A stretch of DNA of 12,840 nucleotides, from assembly GCF_000611645.1 (NCBI RefSeq), contig NW_014012564.1, forward strand, positions 5,214 to 18,053. Direction: 5' to 3'. This document shows, one piece after another, positions 1 to 8,703 of the stretch; the stretch's first letter is position 1, and each line of letters begins with the position of its first letter. This DNA comes from Monoraphidium neglectum (Eukaryota; Chlorophyta; Chlorophyceae; Sphaeropleales; Selenastraceae). The position numbers and the translations under genes were made by a program. The notes beneath the pieces are model-generated. The model worked only from the letters and a program-made list of their open reading frames with translations, was not told the origin of the DNA and made no database searches.

Positions 1-2790
1 CCACAACCACGGTGATGCCCGCGGCGGTGAGGTCGGCGGCGGCGTCGTTGAGCGCGGCGGAGCGGGGGCCGCCCAGCGACAGCGACACGACAGCGCTCCT
101 GATGCCGTTGTTGGCCACATACGACTTGACCCTGCCGGGTTCGAGTGAAAAGGAGGGAGCGGTTTCAAGGGGTGCCGTTATTCACCTGGGGCGGACTGGA
201 GAAAATGGACGACGATGAGGGGGTGTTTGTCAGCTGCGGCGGCGTGGCAGGGGTTGTGTTCAGGGGCAGTAATGGCGGCCACGGCTCGTGGCCCTGGGAT
301 AGCTGGTCCAGAAGATGCAGGCGGGGGCGGACGTCTCCCAGGATCGGCCCTGGGCGTTTGGGCGGGCGGCGCGCTTGGAGGCGCCGCCCGCTCTCAGCCC
401 TTGGTTGCGCGGCGAGGTCGGCCGCAGGGTCGGCGCGGCGGCGCACCACTGCATCCCGCTGATGATGTTGCTGTAGCTGCCCGCGCCCTGAGAGTCCAGG
501 GCCTGGGGGGGTGGGAGCGGTTGGCAAATCGGTGAGACAGAGGGACACAGGGTGTTGCGCTGTGTGGTCAGGCCCCGGGCCCCGGGCCACCGCTGCGCCT
601 TCCCGCCTCGGCTTGAGCAGCCGGTTGCAGCGGCTGGCGCTTCCGCGCGTGCACCCTCCCCCCCAAAATCACAGGCTTGCATGCGCTCTTGGGGCCCGCG
701 GTGGATTAGCACCTTGACGGGGTGCAGAGTGGCGCTGCGGGCGATGCCGTGGATGGCGCCCACCGCCGTGCCGGACGCTGGTTAGGGGGCGGGGGGTTTT
801 CGGGGTCGGAAGGGGGAGGGGCGCGTTTGAGGGCTGCCATGGTTTGGGGGGGGGGGACGGCGGGTCCCAAATGCGAATGGCTGGAGGACTGTGGGACATC
901 ATGCGCACTGCAGCCCCCTTGCTGGCCAGGCTGCCTCTCACCGCGATCCAACCACTCATCAATGATGGCAGATCGAACACATGAGCAAGCACACATGCGC
1001 GTGCTATTTTCACATATGCGCACACACACACACACACACAACACTCACCATGGGTGCCATGGCCGTGGTCGTCTGCGTAGCTGTTACCCACGAAGGTGGC
1101 CCCCTGCCCCACTCTGCCGCGGAAGTCCGCGTGGCTGGCCCTCAGGCCGGTGTCGATCACAAACACTGGGCGAGGCGGCGGCCGGGGCGGCGGTGGCAGG
1201 GGCGAGGGGCGCGCAGGCGAGGGCGAGGTTGGTGGGACAGCCGGCGGGGGCCAGGGTGGGGGAGGGAACGTAAGTGGATACGGCGTGAATGGGCCGGGTC
1301 GCAAGTGCGGCATAGGCGGCCGTGAGTCGCACGGCGGCGACGGCTGTCAGAGCCGGCGGACAGCGGCGTGGCCGCTGCGAGCCGCCGCCGCCGCACACCG
1401 TGCACGCCGCGTCCGTCCAGGTCCCCGGGGTTGTAGACGCCGTCCAGGGGCAGGCGCAGCTGGTCCATCCGGTCCTGGCCCCAGGAGCGCGCGCCACTCT
1501 GGTGTGGGCAGGGAGGGTTGTGGCGGGGATGGGGCGGAGGTTGGGGGGTGGTTGGGCGACCTGAACATGACTAGTGTACATGATGATGATTGCGTAACAT
1601 ATTATTTTGTGTCTTGTGTGCGTGTATGTTTGGGGGAAGGCGGCAGGGAGGGGGATGTGCAGAGGGTGGGTGGAGGAATGGAGGATCGTGGGGAAGCAGC
1701 GTCTGAGGCGGCGCCGCGCAGGCGCCGTGGGCGCCTGTGACGTGAGGCCTGGGAGGTGAGGTGAGGCCTGGGAACAGCAGGCCGCTGTTCAGATGCACGC
1801 AGTGCGGGGCCTGATCTTCCCCTGGCGCCGGCGCCCGTCCCGCGGCAGCCGCCCACCTGCGCCCACACGTCGGCCGCGGCGCTGACCGTGCCATTTCGCC
1901 CATCGGGCGCCGGCAGCACGCGGTACGCCTGCTCATCCGGCGGCAGCGTGGGCGGGAACACGTCGACGCCGCCGGACGCCGCCACCGCGCCGCCCTGGCT
2001 CGACTCCGCCGCGACGGCCTGGCCCTGCGGATGGGCGGGTTTTCCTTGCGTGTGGGGTGTTTTCCGAGTCCGCAGGCTGCGAACATTTGGCGAGCAAATG
2101 GTCAGCCCCTAGAATTTGGTTGGCCCTAATTGGCTTCCACTCCACCCCCGCGACAAGCTGAGCTGGTCTGTGCCAGAGCGGCCCTCAAGCCGGCCGCGTC
2201 GAGCCTCGCCGCCGCCCCCTCTCTGCGATGGGGCATCCAGAATCGCCCGCCATCCCCTGATCCGCGAAGGCCAGGGTTCCGCCGAGCGATGGGCGCGCTG
2301 CAAACCCGGGGCGCGCCGCACCTCGGCGGCAGAGGTGTCGCCATCCACCTCCACAGGCGCGGGCGCGGGCACGCCGGCGGCGGCGGCGGCGGCCTCCTGG
2401 TCGTCGCGGAAGCCGGAGAGGCTGCGGGCGCGGGCGCGGAAGCTGGAGACCTGCGGGGTTTTGCGGGTTTTCAGGGGGCCGGGCGGCGCCAGTCCTCAGG
2501 CGCCGGGCCGCACAGCAAGTATGGAGGGCGCAGTCGGAACAGGTGCGAGGGTTTCTGGATGGGACAACGCTGGGTGGCCCGCCGGCAGTGCCGTTCACAA
2601 ACTTAGGCTGCACTGTGAGGCCTCGCGGGTGCAGCAAAAGCAGCAATGGGCCAAAATCCACACCCTCCTTAGCCAAACCCGGGGACCTTAGGGTGTGTTG
2701 GGTAGGCATAGGCGGTGAGGTCGGCCTCAACGTACTGAATCTTGTCGGCCAGTGACGTGCGTAGCGCCTTGAGGTCGTCCTGAGGTGTGT

Positions 2791-2834
<44 letters not shown>

Positions 2835-5795
2835 TCGTGTGTGTGCGCACGCACAATATGTGTGTGTATATGTATGTATGTGGGCACGCGCGTGTGCGTG
2901 TTTGCGCGAATGTATTGGCAAGTAGTGCGCATGCACGAGGTAAAGAGCTGACGGGTTGAATGATCAGCAACCGCAATGTGTTGGTGGTATTTCCAGCAGA
3001 GGGAGCACATCATTTGCAGGCCGTCGCCCATCCCCGCAACCCGCGTCCCCAGCGCGCGGCCACCCACCGCCGACTTGACAGTGACGGGCACGAAGCGCCA
3101 GGCCAGCTTCGAGGACTGCGCGCCAGACTGGAGCTGCGGGCGGCAGCGGCGATGGCGGCGGCGCCGCAGTGGTTGGGGACTGCGTGTGATTCGCCTATAC
3201 GGCATTGTGCTGGACTGCATCTTCGGCCGACCAGGCGTGGTGCTGCGCCATGCCTGGCAGCAAACATGCGGCCCTCCTAAGATGTGCAGCCTCCAAGACC
3301 TAGGTAGACGGGCGCAGCTCCCGGCCAGCATCACAAGAGGTGCGGATGGTGGCCGGCTCTGCGCTCTCAGCCCCCTCAAGCAGCCCGACATCAGAAAACA
3401 TTCTCCCTAAAGACTCACTGCAAAGAAGCTGTTGTCGCAGAAGCCGCGGAAGCGCTGCGTGGCGCCGGCCGGCAGGCTGCCCTTCAGCTCGTCGCAGACA
3501 GACTGCGGGTCGTGTTGCAGAGAACGGCTCAATCAAAGGGGCACTTGCTGGATTGTGTACACGCATCTGCTACTGCTCATTGCATTCATGGTGTGACATC
3601 CGCCGCGCAGCTGGCGGCCCGCCTCGCATTGATGCAGCGCGAGCGACCCTTATGGGAAGCAGAGGCGGGACCACGGCGCCCACCTGGGCAGTGGAGAGGG
3701 TCTGGGACTCCTTGAAGCGGACAATGTAGCGGGAATTGGTCACCTGGGGCGCCTGGGGCCGCAGTGTATGCAGCATGGGGGGCAGCGCAGGGCAAAGATG
3801 AGGTGGGCTACTGGGGCGCATATGCGACGGCTTGGGGGGAAGCTGGGCGCATTGGGATGCTTGCTGGGCGGCCGCGCCTTGCGCTTGAGCAGGCCCGGAG
3901 TCTCTCGAGTCTGAAGTGCCAGCACCAGACCACTATGGCAACTCCCCCTCCCCTTGGCTCCACGCTTGCTGGGTAGCATCGCACCCCTGCCCTGCGCGAG
4001 GCCTGCCCGCCAACCCTCCCACTCCCAACTCACCACCAGGTCGGCGTTGAAGAGGGGCGCGATGCGGGACGATGACGCCTGGAGGAGCAGGAAGGCGTCG
4101 CTGATCTGGGCCATGCTGACGGCCTGGACGATCCGCACGTCGTCGAGAGCGAGCTTGAACCCCACGCCTGGGGTGAAGTCGAGGAATGTGTTGGTGATGA
4201 GTGCGCTGATGTGATCGCGTTTTGGTGGGTTGAGGGTGTACGAGGGGCTCAAGCTAAATAGGGCGAAGGCGCCAAGGGGCGCGAGGGAGCTGCTCAGCAG
4301 CCCCAGGCTGGGTTGCTGTTTTCGATACAGCTGATGCGCGCACATCCCCCAACCGACCTTCGCTTCCCCCCTCCAGTCATACCCCGGTGCACTGCCTCGC
4401 CTCACTGCTCAAGACGGAGCCAAATAGATGCCCCACCACCACTCGTGTCACACGACCAATGAACCAACCCTGTCAGATCCCAAACAGCTCACCCGACACG
4501 TCCTTGAAGACGACCCGGTTGTACTCTGTCGCCGCCTTTGCCCCGTCGGCCCCGGAGCTGTCCGCCAGGCCCGCGACGCTGATGCTAATGTGGATCCAGC
4601 CGGCGTCGTCGGACCCGTGAATGGTGACGACGTCGGTGTCAAGGTCGGGGCGCGAGAGGCGGACATCCCTATTGACGTGTTTGGGATTTGGGCGGGGATG
4701 AGTGGCATGGGGGGTAGTTGGTGCTTGGGGTGGGGGCTCGTCACAGGTTGGCCGAGGGAGCGCACGGTAAGCTGCTGCATGTCTATGTGAGTGGGTCTAG
4801 TAATAGCATGTTGCCCTTGAACCGCATGCAAACCCAGCATGCGCCACATAAAGGCATGCAAGTTTTTAGACAAGCCCCATGCAGGCATGCATGGGCCCAT
4901 GCAGCCCGCTCACGCATACATGCAAAGGCTCCACCCCCAACCACATGCAGCAATACCCACTTGGAGAAGCGGCGGCCCCGTGTGTCCTCCAGGAAGATTG
5001 ACACAAACATGACGCCGGATCCGCGCACCCAAAAGTCAAGCACGCCGTCGGGCGGAAAGGATTGGTTGGCGGCCAGCACCAGGGCGCCCCAAGCGGCGAC
5101 GCTCGCGGTGAAGGAGGCCGTTGAGGTGTCGCGTGGCTGCCGTTGGGACAGGGGTGTTGTGAGGCATGTGGGCGTGGTTGGGTCCCGCATGCATGCATGC
5201 ATACATGCATGCATGCACGCATGCCAGGGTTGGTTGCCTTCTAGGCCGAAGCGGTCGGCGCTTCGGCGTCGCCTCATGCAGGCCTGCCGCAAGCGGGGCT
5301 GCTGCATGCGGGGCTGCCACATGCAGGGCTGCAACATGCGCATGCGCTGAGCAAGTTTAGACAGTGGTGGGGGTGCCACCGCATGCATGCAATCCCTCCA
5401 GCTTTGCACCCAGACCCTTCAACTCACCGAAGTGGTGTCGGATGCGCATTTGATGCAGCCGTACGACGCGTCGCGCCAGCCGGGCCCAAAGCCGCTCTTA
5501 TAGATGACCGTCGTGGTGGACTCAACCGCCACAGTTGCGATTGGGTCGACCGCCTCTGTTGCGGTCTGCGGCTCCACCTGAGATGTGGGCCGTTGAGTGG
5601 GCAGCACTGGGTGACAGTGGGCGGGCTGCGGCTGGACAGCATCGCAACCTTTTCACCACTGCACATGCTGAGCCGCATGCGCCACATGCTGCATACTGCA
5701 GCCACCATTCGTCACACCTGCACGGAGGCCTGTTGGCCTTGGATGGTGACTAGGAAGGCGAGCAGCAGGGCCAGGGCGGGTCGCAACGGAGCCAT
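1..5795 (-). CDS. Secreted subtilisin-family (S8) serine protease with N-terminal carbohydrate-binding-like domain, partial at 3' end
   Basis: Endopeptidase of the proteinase K/subtilisin type, made as a secreted zymogen. Exons (minus strand, 5' to 3'): 5795-5718, 5577-5428, 5136-4961, 4668-4493, 4167-4034, 3752-3684, 3502-3419, 2779-2687, 2450-2322, 2024-1857, 1498-1399, 1165-1049, 777-713, 502-447, 131-1 (runs off the window). All introns are GT-AG and every junction phase matches, giving 575 residues so far. Order: signal peptide (1-21), beta-sandwich binding-like domain (about 77-207), I9 propeptide (about 247-309), Ala/Pro linker (about 310-419), S8 core (from about 425) with the VIDTG motif (Asp457) and HGHGTH motif (catalytic His488). 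The oxyanion Asn and catalytic Ser lie past the left edge. The start at 5795 is chosen because it opens directly into a signal peptide and has a purine at -3 and G at +4. It is divergent from the 6453 gene. Weakest points are the donor at 2686 (GTCCCC) and a possible extra exon at 3068-3115. Function is confident; individual splice sites are inferred. Confidence 0.93.
364..389. repeat. Perfect GC-rich inverted repeat in an intron
   Basis: Arms GGGCGGCGC (364-372) and GCGCCGCCC (381-389) with an 8-nt loop, inside the protease intron 132-446. It can form a stable RNA hairpin; no function is known. Confidence 0.7.
1021..1040. repeat. (CA)10 microsatellite beside a splice donor
   Basis: Ten perfect CA units. 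On the sense strand of the protease gene it is a TG tract that begins about a dozen bases after the donor GTGAGT of the exon encoding the catalytic His. Confidence 0.95.
1719..1737. repeat. Perfect 8-bp hairpin with 3-nt loop in an intron
   Basis: Arms CAGGCGCC (1719-1726) and GGCGCCTG (1730-1737) around GTG, inside the protease intron 1499-1856. Shortly downstream a 13-nt direct repeat GTGAGGCCTGGGA occurs at 1742-1754 and 1761-1773. Confidence 0.7.
2484..2505. repeat. GGCGCC-containing inverted repeat in an intron
   Basis: Arms CGGCGCC (2484-2490) and GGCGCCG (2499-2505) with an 8-nt loop, inside the protease intron 2451-2686. Same palindromic GGCGCC core as the 1719-1737 hairpin. Confidence 0.65.
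2784..2904. repeat. Long alternating purine-pyrimidine (TG/CA) tract beside a splice acceptor
   Basis: An uninterrupted TG run spans 2796-2831, and mostly alternating TG/TA/CG sequence extends to about 2904. In the sense of the protease gene it is a CA tract that ends directly at the acceptor CTCAG of the exon at 2779. Such sequence can adopt Z-DNA and is length-variable. Confidence 0.95.
3068..3115 (-). other. Possible small cassette exon inside the I9 propeptide
   Basis: On the minus strand, an acceptor GCGCAG precedes 48 nt that stay open in phase 0 and end at a donor GTGGGT. They encode SSKLAWRFVPVTVKSA, which would sit between FFA and DDLKAL in the propeptide and supply the strand that appears to be missing there. 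It splits what is otherwise the longest intron of the gene (2780-3418). Skipping it also keeps the frame, so it could be constitutive, alternative or not an exon at all. Confidence 0.45.
5186..5224. repeat. GCAT/ATGC tetranucleotide repeat (overlapping GCATGC palindromes)
   Basis: A run of GCATGCATGC units interrupted once by ATACATGC and once by CACGCATGC, within the protease intron 5137-5427. Overlapping GCATGC hexamers start at 5187, 5191, 5195, 5207, 5211 and 5219. The run is self-complementary. Confidence 0.95.
5280..5339. repeat. 15-bp tandem repeat, about four units
   Basis: Units at 5295-5309, 5310-5324 and 5325-5339 share the form (G/A)GGGCTGC(T/C/A)(G/A)CATGC; a more diverged unit sits at 5280-5294. 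The repeat lies in the same intron as the GCAT repeat, and each well-conserved unit ends in ATGC. Confidence 0.8.
5718..5795 (-). other. Exon 1 of the S8 protease: signal peptide
   Basis: The exon encodes 26 residues beginning MAPLRPALALLLAFLVTIQG, a short basic n-region followed by a hydrophobic core typical of a secretory signal peptide; cleavage is likely near residues 20-22. The donor GTGTGA follows codon CAG (phase 0) and joins cleanly to the next exon, whose acceptor is CTCAG at 5578. The open frame continues upstream of this ATG, but only this start puts the hydrophobic stretch at the N-terminus. Confidence 0.8.
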
Positions 5796-6452
5796 TGCCG
5801 CGTGTTGATGGCCCCCTGCAAGGGGGGGAGGGGTCATACGGGGTCGAGAGTCGTCAACGGGGCAAGCGAGGGGTGTAGGATTCAAGGCAAGGCCGCAGGA
5901 GGGCTGCTGCATCTGCGGTCGATGCTGCAGCTTGAAGGGGAGGCGCTGTGGGGCCCAGCACGAGCACGGCCGCATTTTGGGCAGCAGCGTGCACGCCGGA
6001 GCCGCCCTCCGCATACCACCCTCGGCTAATGCTGCCGCACCGGGGAGGTGTGTTGAGGGGACGACCTTGATCCAGAGCCCTTGCGGGTCGCTTTTGAGCG
6101 ATCGGGGCAGGTCCCGGGGCGACCAGATCAGCAATCGGACCTATGTGTGCTACTAAGTAATGGAAAGAACTATGTTTAATGACCATTCTCATAAGGTAGA
6201 GAAAATTAACGCGCAGGTCTGAAGTACAGTCGCCGCGATTCAAATGTTGGCAGTCACCAGGCACACCGCTCATCCAGGAGGCTGTATTTGGGCTCCTAAG
6301 CGCCTATCGAACAATCAATCGATGATTTTGATAATGAAATTTGAACGCTGGAGAGCGAGCCGCGACCCATCAACGCCCTCGGCACGCCCAGCACAAGCAG
6401 CGTCAGCGCAGCACACCGTTGTCATCACGACATCGCAGCACAAGTGCAAACC
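5796..6452. promoter_or_regulatory. Divergent intergenic region between the S8 protease and the coiled-coil gene
   Basis: The two start codons face away from each other 657 bp apart, so this interval must hold both 5' UTRs and probably both promoters. Its core from about 6150 to 6360 is clearly richer in A and T than the surroundings (for example GATTTTGATAATGAAATTTG near 6323), as expected of an open promoter region. I see no unambiguous TATA box or defined factor site. Open frames across it have no recognisable protein features. Confidence 0.5.
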
Positions 6453-7630
6453 ATGGAGTTTGAGGGGGCCTTGACAGGCGGGGACGCTCTGTTCGGCGAT
6501 CAGGACCTGCATCCAGAGCCGCAGCCGCACCACAAGCGCCGCCGCGACCGCGCGCCGCCGTCACTGCAGCAGGACGACGAGCGCACGCCCTCGCCCCAGC
6601 CGGCCCAGCAGCCAGCCCAGCAGCAGCAGCGGGAGCAGGAGGAGGGCGGCGGTGCTGCAGCGTCAAACTATGGGAGCACGAGCGGCGTCGCGCCCCCTCC
6701 GCTGCAGCTCAGCAACTCGAACGATCTGACGCCCATCGTGCTGGAGGGGCTCCAGGGCATGCAGGAACACATTGCGCAAGTCTTTGGAGACGTGAGCGGG
6801 GGGGAAAGGGGTGATGAGGCGAAGCATGCGCCGCCGTGAGCGCCTGTGGCCCAGGGGCATCATGCATGTTGATGCTCGCATGCGTTCGCGCGCATGCAGT
6901 ATCGGCTGACCATGTAGCCAGCTGAGAAAGGGGGATGCTGCTGTTGTGCAAGCCAACAACAGCCTGCTGTCAGGTTGCGGCCGCCAGCCCCATGCCGGCC
7001 CAGATTTGCATACATGCTTATGCTGTGTGATGCCCTCATGCGTGCTGCTCATCGCCCATAAGCACTCAACAGACAGCAAAGCCCGCCGCTGCTCGCACCT
7101 GCGGGCGCCTGCACTCCCCGCATCGGTCAATTCTGCGGATGCGCCCCCATCACAATGCCCTCTTGCATCAGCTGGACAACATGGAGCAGTCTGTGGTGGC
7201 GTTCCTCGACAAACTCAAGGACGAGTGGCGCCAGAGAATCAACATGTGAGGCCCGCATGCAGCTTGCAGTACCGGCCGCCCAAGACCAGGGTCGCGCTCT
7301 GGCCGGCTGCCCCGCAGCGCGCCAGCCGCTGTGCGGGGGCCGTCCGTGCGCCTCGGGCAGGGTGCTGTCTTTCTAGGCTGCCCTTCTTTGTGCGACTCAT
7401 CAACCAGCTCTGACGACACCCCTTGCACCTGCGTGCGCTCCCCACCTACCCACAGGGCGCGGGCCAGCCTCGCAGACTTCCAGGCCGACACCGCCGCCAG
7501 CCTCTGCCGGGTGTCTGACGAGGCGCAGGTCGGCGCGCGCCGGCGTGACCTGCTGGTGGCGGCCACCCACAACCTCAACGCCCTCGTGGCGAACCTGGGC
7601 GGCGCGGGCGGGGGCGACGGCGGGCTGTGA
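6453..7630 (+). CDS. Three-exon gene for a 195-aa coiled-coil protein, family unknown
   Basis: Exons 6453-6791, 7172-7245 and 7456-7630; donors GTGAGC and GTGAGG, acceptors CATCAG and CCACAG, phases 0 and 2, stop TGA at 7628. The start context AAACCATGG is strong. Residues 1-90 are low-complexity: acidic start, a basic patch HHKRRRDR (26-33, possible nuclear localisation signal), Pro/Gln-rich stretch (about 48-60), acidic EQEE. Residues about 91-185 look helical, with heptad-like hydrophobic spacing through IVLEGLQGMQEHIAQVFG, LDNMEQSVVAFLDKLKDEW and LADFQADTAASL, and a Gly-rich C-terminus. No signal peptide or membrane segment. This is the size and shape of a small coiled-coil subunit of a larger complex, but I do not recognise the family and assign no function. 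The intron-exon joins are internally consistent; the first intron is 380 nt and the second 210 nt. Confidence 0.72.
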
Positions 7631-8703
7631 CGCGGCGCAGAGGGGCTGACGCGATTGGAGGGGGTCGGGGCTGCACCTGGGCAGATGCAGGGCGCGGCAG
7701 GCATTTACAACGCCACGGCATGGTGTGTGGGGCTGAAAAGATGGCGCTTGCTGCAAGCAAGCAGTGACCAGGTGGATCATGTCTTTGTCTTGCTTGAAAA
7801 GAGCGTGCCGATGACGGTGGCAGGGAGCAAATTCTTTGCGCGTGAGGGCGTGTGTGCAGCAGCACGATGCTTTGTGCCGCAGAGGACCCGAGGAGGCGTG
7901 GGTTTGGCAAGGGCTACCATGTGGTGTGCAGCCCTTGCATGTGAGCCTTTTCTGTGTGCATGTGCAGCCCCCTTGCTGTGAGGTGCACCCTTCTGCACTG
8001 GCCTCTTGCGCCTGACATCACTACGATTCACAGCTCGTCTTGACTTGACTACATTTGACCAAACTCAGCATTACAACGTTCGCACGGCGTGCCGCGCCAA
8101 GGATCACGGCCAATCAAGCATTGGCAGCTGTCAAACCCACCTCTGTGTAAGTTCGACAAGGGTTTGACCGGCGCAGCACAGTCCTTGGGAGTTTAAAGGC
8201 ATCAGTCCAGTTCGCCTTTTGTCAGTTTTGTTGGCGGTTGCGGGTTTTTTGCCCTCTAGATCAGAGATGAGGCCGTGCTCACCGTGCCGTCGGGATGATG
8301 CCTGGGACAAGCCACTGCCTCCCTCCCCAGCACATATCACAGCTCCTCCCAGCTTGGAAATTTTGCCAGCAAACACCCTCTCACAACAGTGGCGTGGCTG
8401 TCGCTGTCTTCTGCACAGCACTTGCCAGTTGAACAATCCACCCCTTCCTGCCCAGTCTCAGGCTGGGATTAGGTGGCTGACACTAGCTGTTTCTGCGACC
8501 TTCACGGCATTTCATGGTCATATCTGATTCAAAAACCTTTGCGGCGATTGAAACAAGGCGAACCTCGGCCCGGCGAATGGCACTCTTTTCGTTTTGCGAC
8601 ACGGCATCGTTTTACCTGAATCAGCTCCGATATCAGCCGCTAGTCGTACGGCATCCTATCTAAAGCTGTCAACGGCCAGCCGTCGAGCGAGATCGCCCGC
8701 GCG
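7631..8703. other. Intergenic region, no gene recognised
   Basis: About 1.07 kb between two plus-strand genes. It should hold the 3' UTR of the coiled-coil gene and the promoter of the Cys-rich gene. The only TGTAA (the usual polyadenylation signal of green algae) that I see is at 8146-8150, about 515 nt after the stop, so it is a tentative 3' end signal. A CCAAT-like GGCCAATCA lies near 8108. Open frames here lack coding character. The part from about 8000 to 8680 is less GC-rich than the coding regions. Confidence 0.5.

Larger units (their letters stand above)
1..1498 (-). other. Exons 11-15 of the S8 protease: catalytic domain, incomplete
   Basis: The core opens with the SWGQDRMDQ motif typical of the start of proteinase K-like domains, then GRGVHVFVIDTGLRASHADF (Asp457), DDHGHGTHASGTAVG (His488), HPVKALDSQGAGSYSNIISG, MQWVKSYVANNG and VVSLSLGGPRSAALNDAAAD, ending in GITVVV at the window edge. 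The Asp-His spacing of 31 residues matches proteinase K/subtilisin. The residues after the His are HASGT where most family members have H-x-A-G-T; otherwise the visible core looks intact. The codons for V453, A492 and W532 are each split by an intron, and their correct reconstruction supports the splice calls. Confidence 0.95.
2687..3752 (-). other. Exons 6-8 of the S8 protease: I9 inhibitor propeptide
   Basis: The segment starts with YIVRFKES (residues 247-254), continues with SVCDELKGSLPAG in the first helix, RFRGFCDNSFFA, then DDLKALRTSLADKIQYVEAD (290-309). This is the alpha-beta layout of peptidase inhibitor I9, the propeptide that chaperones folding of S8 enzymes and blocks the active site until it is cleaved. 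Without the optional 3068-3115 exon the domain has about 63 residues, a little short for I9; with it about 79, near the usual size. Two cysteines are present in the propeptide, which is less usual in bacterial relatives. Confidence 0.85.
4034..5577 (-). other. Exons 2-5 of the S8 protease: carbohydrate-binding-like beta-sandwich
   Basis: Residues about 27-238. The segment includes GVLDFWVRGSG, a DDAGWIHISISV strand, the YNRVVFKDVSG motif and a final FKLALDDVRIV strand (about 197-207). This succession (aromatic strands, an N-R-x-V-F-x-D-x-S turn, then L-D-D-V-R-x-V) resembles galactose-binding-like jelly-roll modules seen in carbohydrate-binding proteins. The family match is by eye, so the binding role is an inference. 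A CIKC motif lies in exon 2 (residues about 67-70). The reading frame runs through phase-matched junctions straight into the I9 propeptide, so this is one protein rather than a neighbouring gene. Confidence 0.6.

Noticed and set aside
722..1273. 183-codon plus-strand open frame
   Set aside because: Antisense to S8 exons with conserved catalytic motifs; low-complexity GC-driven translation without family features.
2185..2976. 263-codon open frame on the minus strand
   Set aside because: It runs through the CA microsatellite and intron sequence; only short parts overlap real exons, in a different frame from the I9 and linker peptides.
3740..4405. 221-codon minus-strand open frame as an independent gene
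   Set aside because: It contains the true exon 4167-4034 in frame, but the rest is intron read-through; splice sites and phases link the exon to the protease.
7168..7704. 178-codon minus-strand open frame
   Set aside because: Antisense to exons 2 and 3 of the coiled-coil gene; composition is that of a GC-rich shadow frame.
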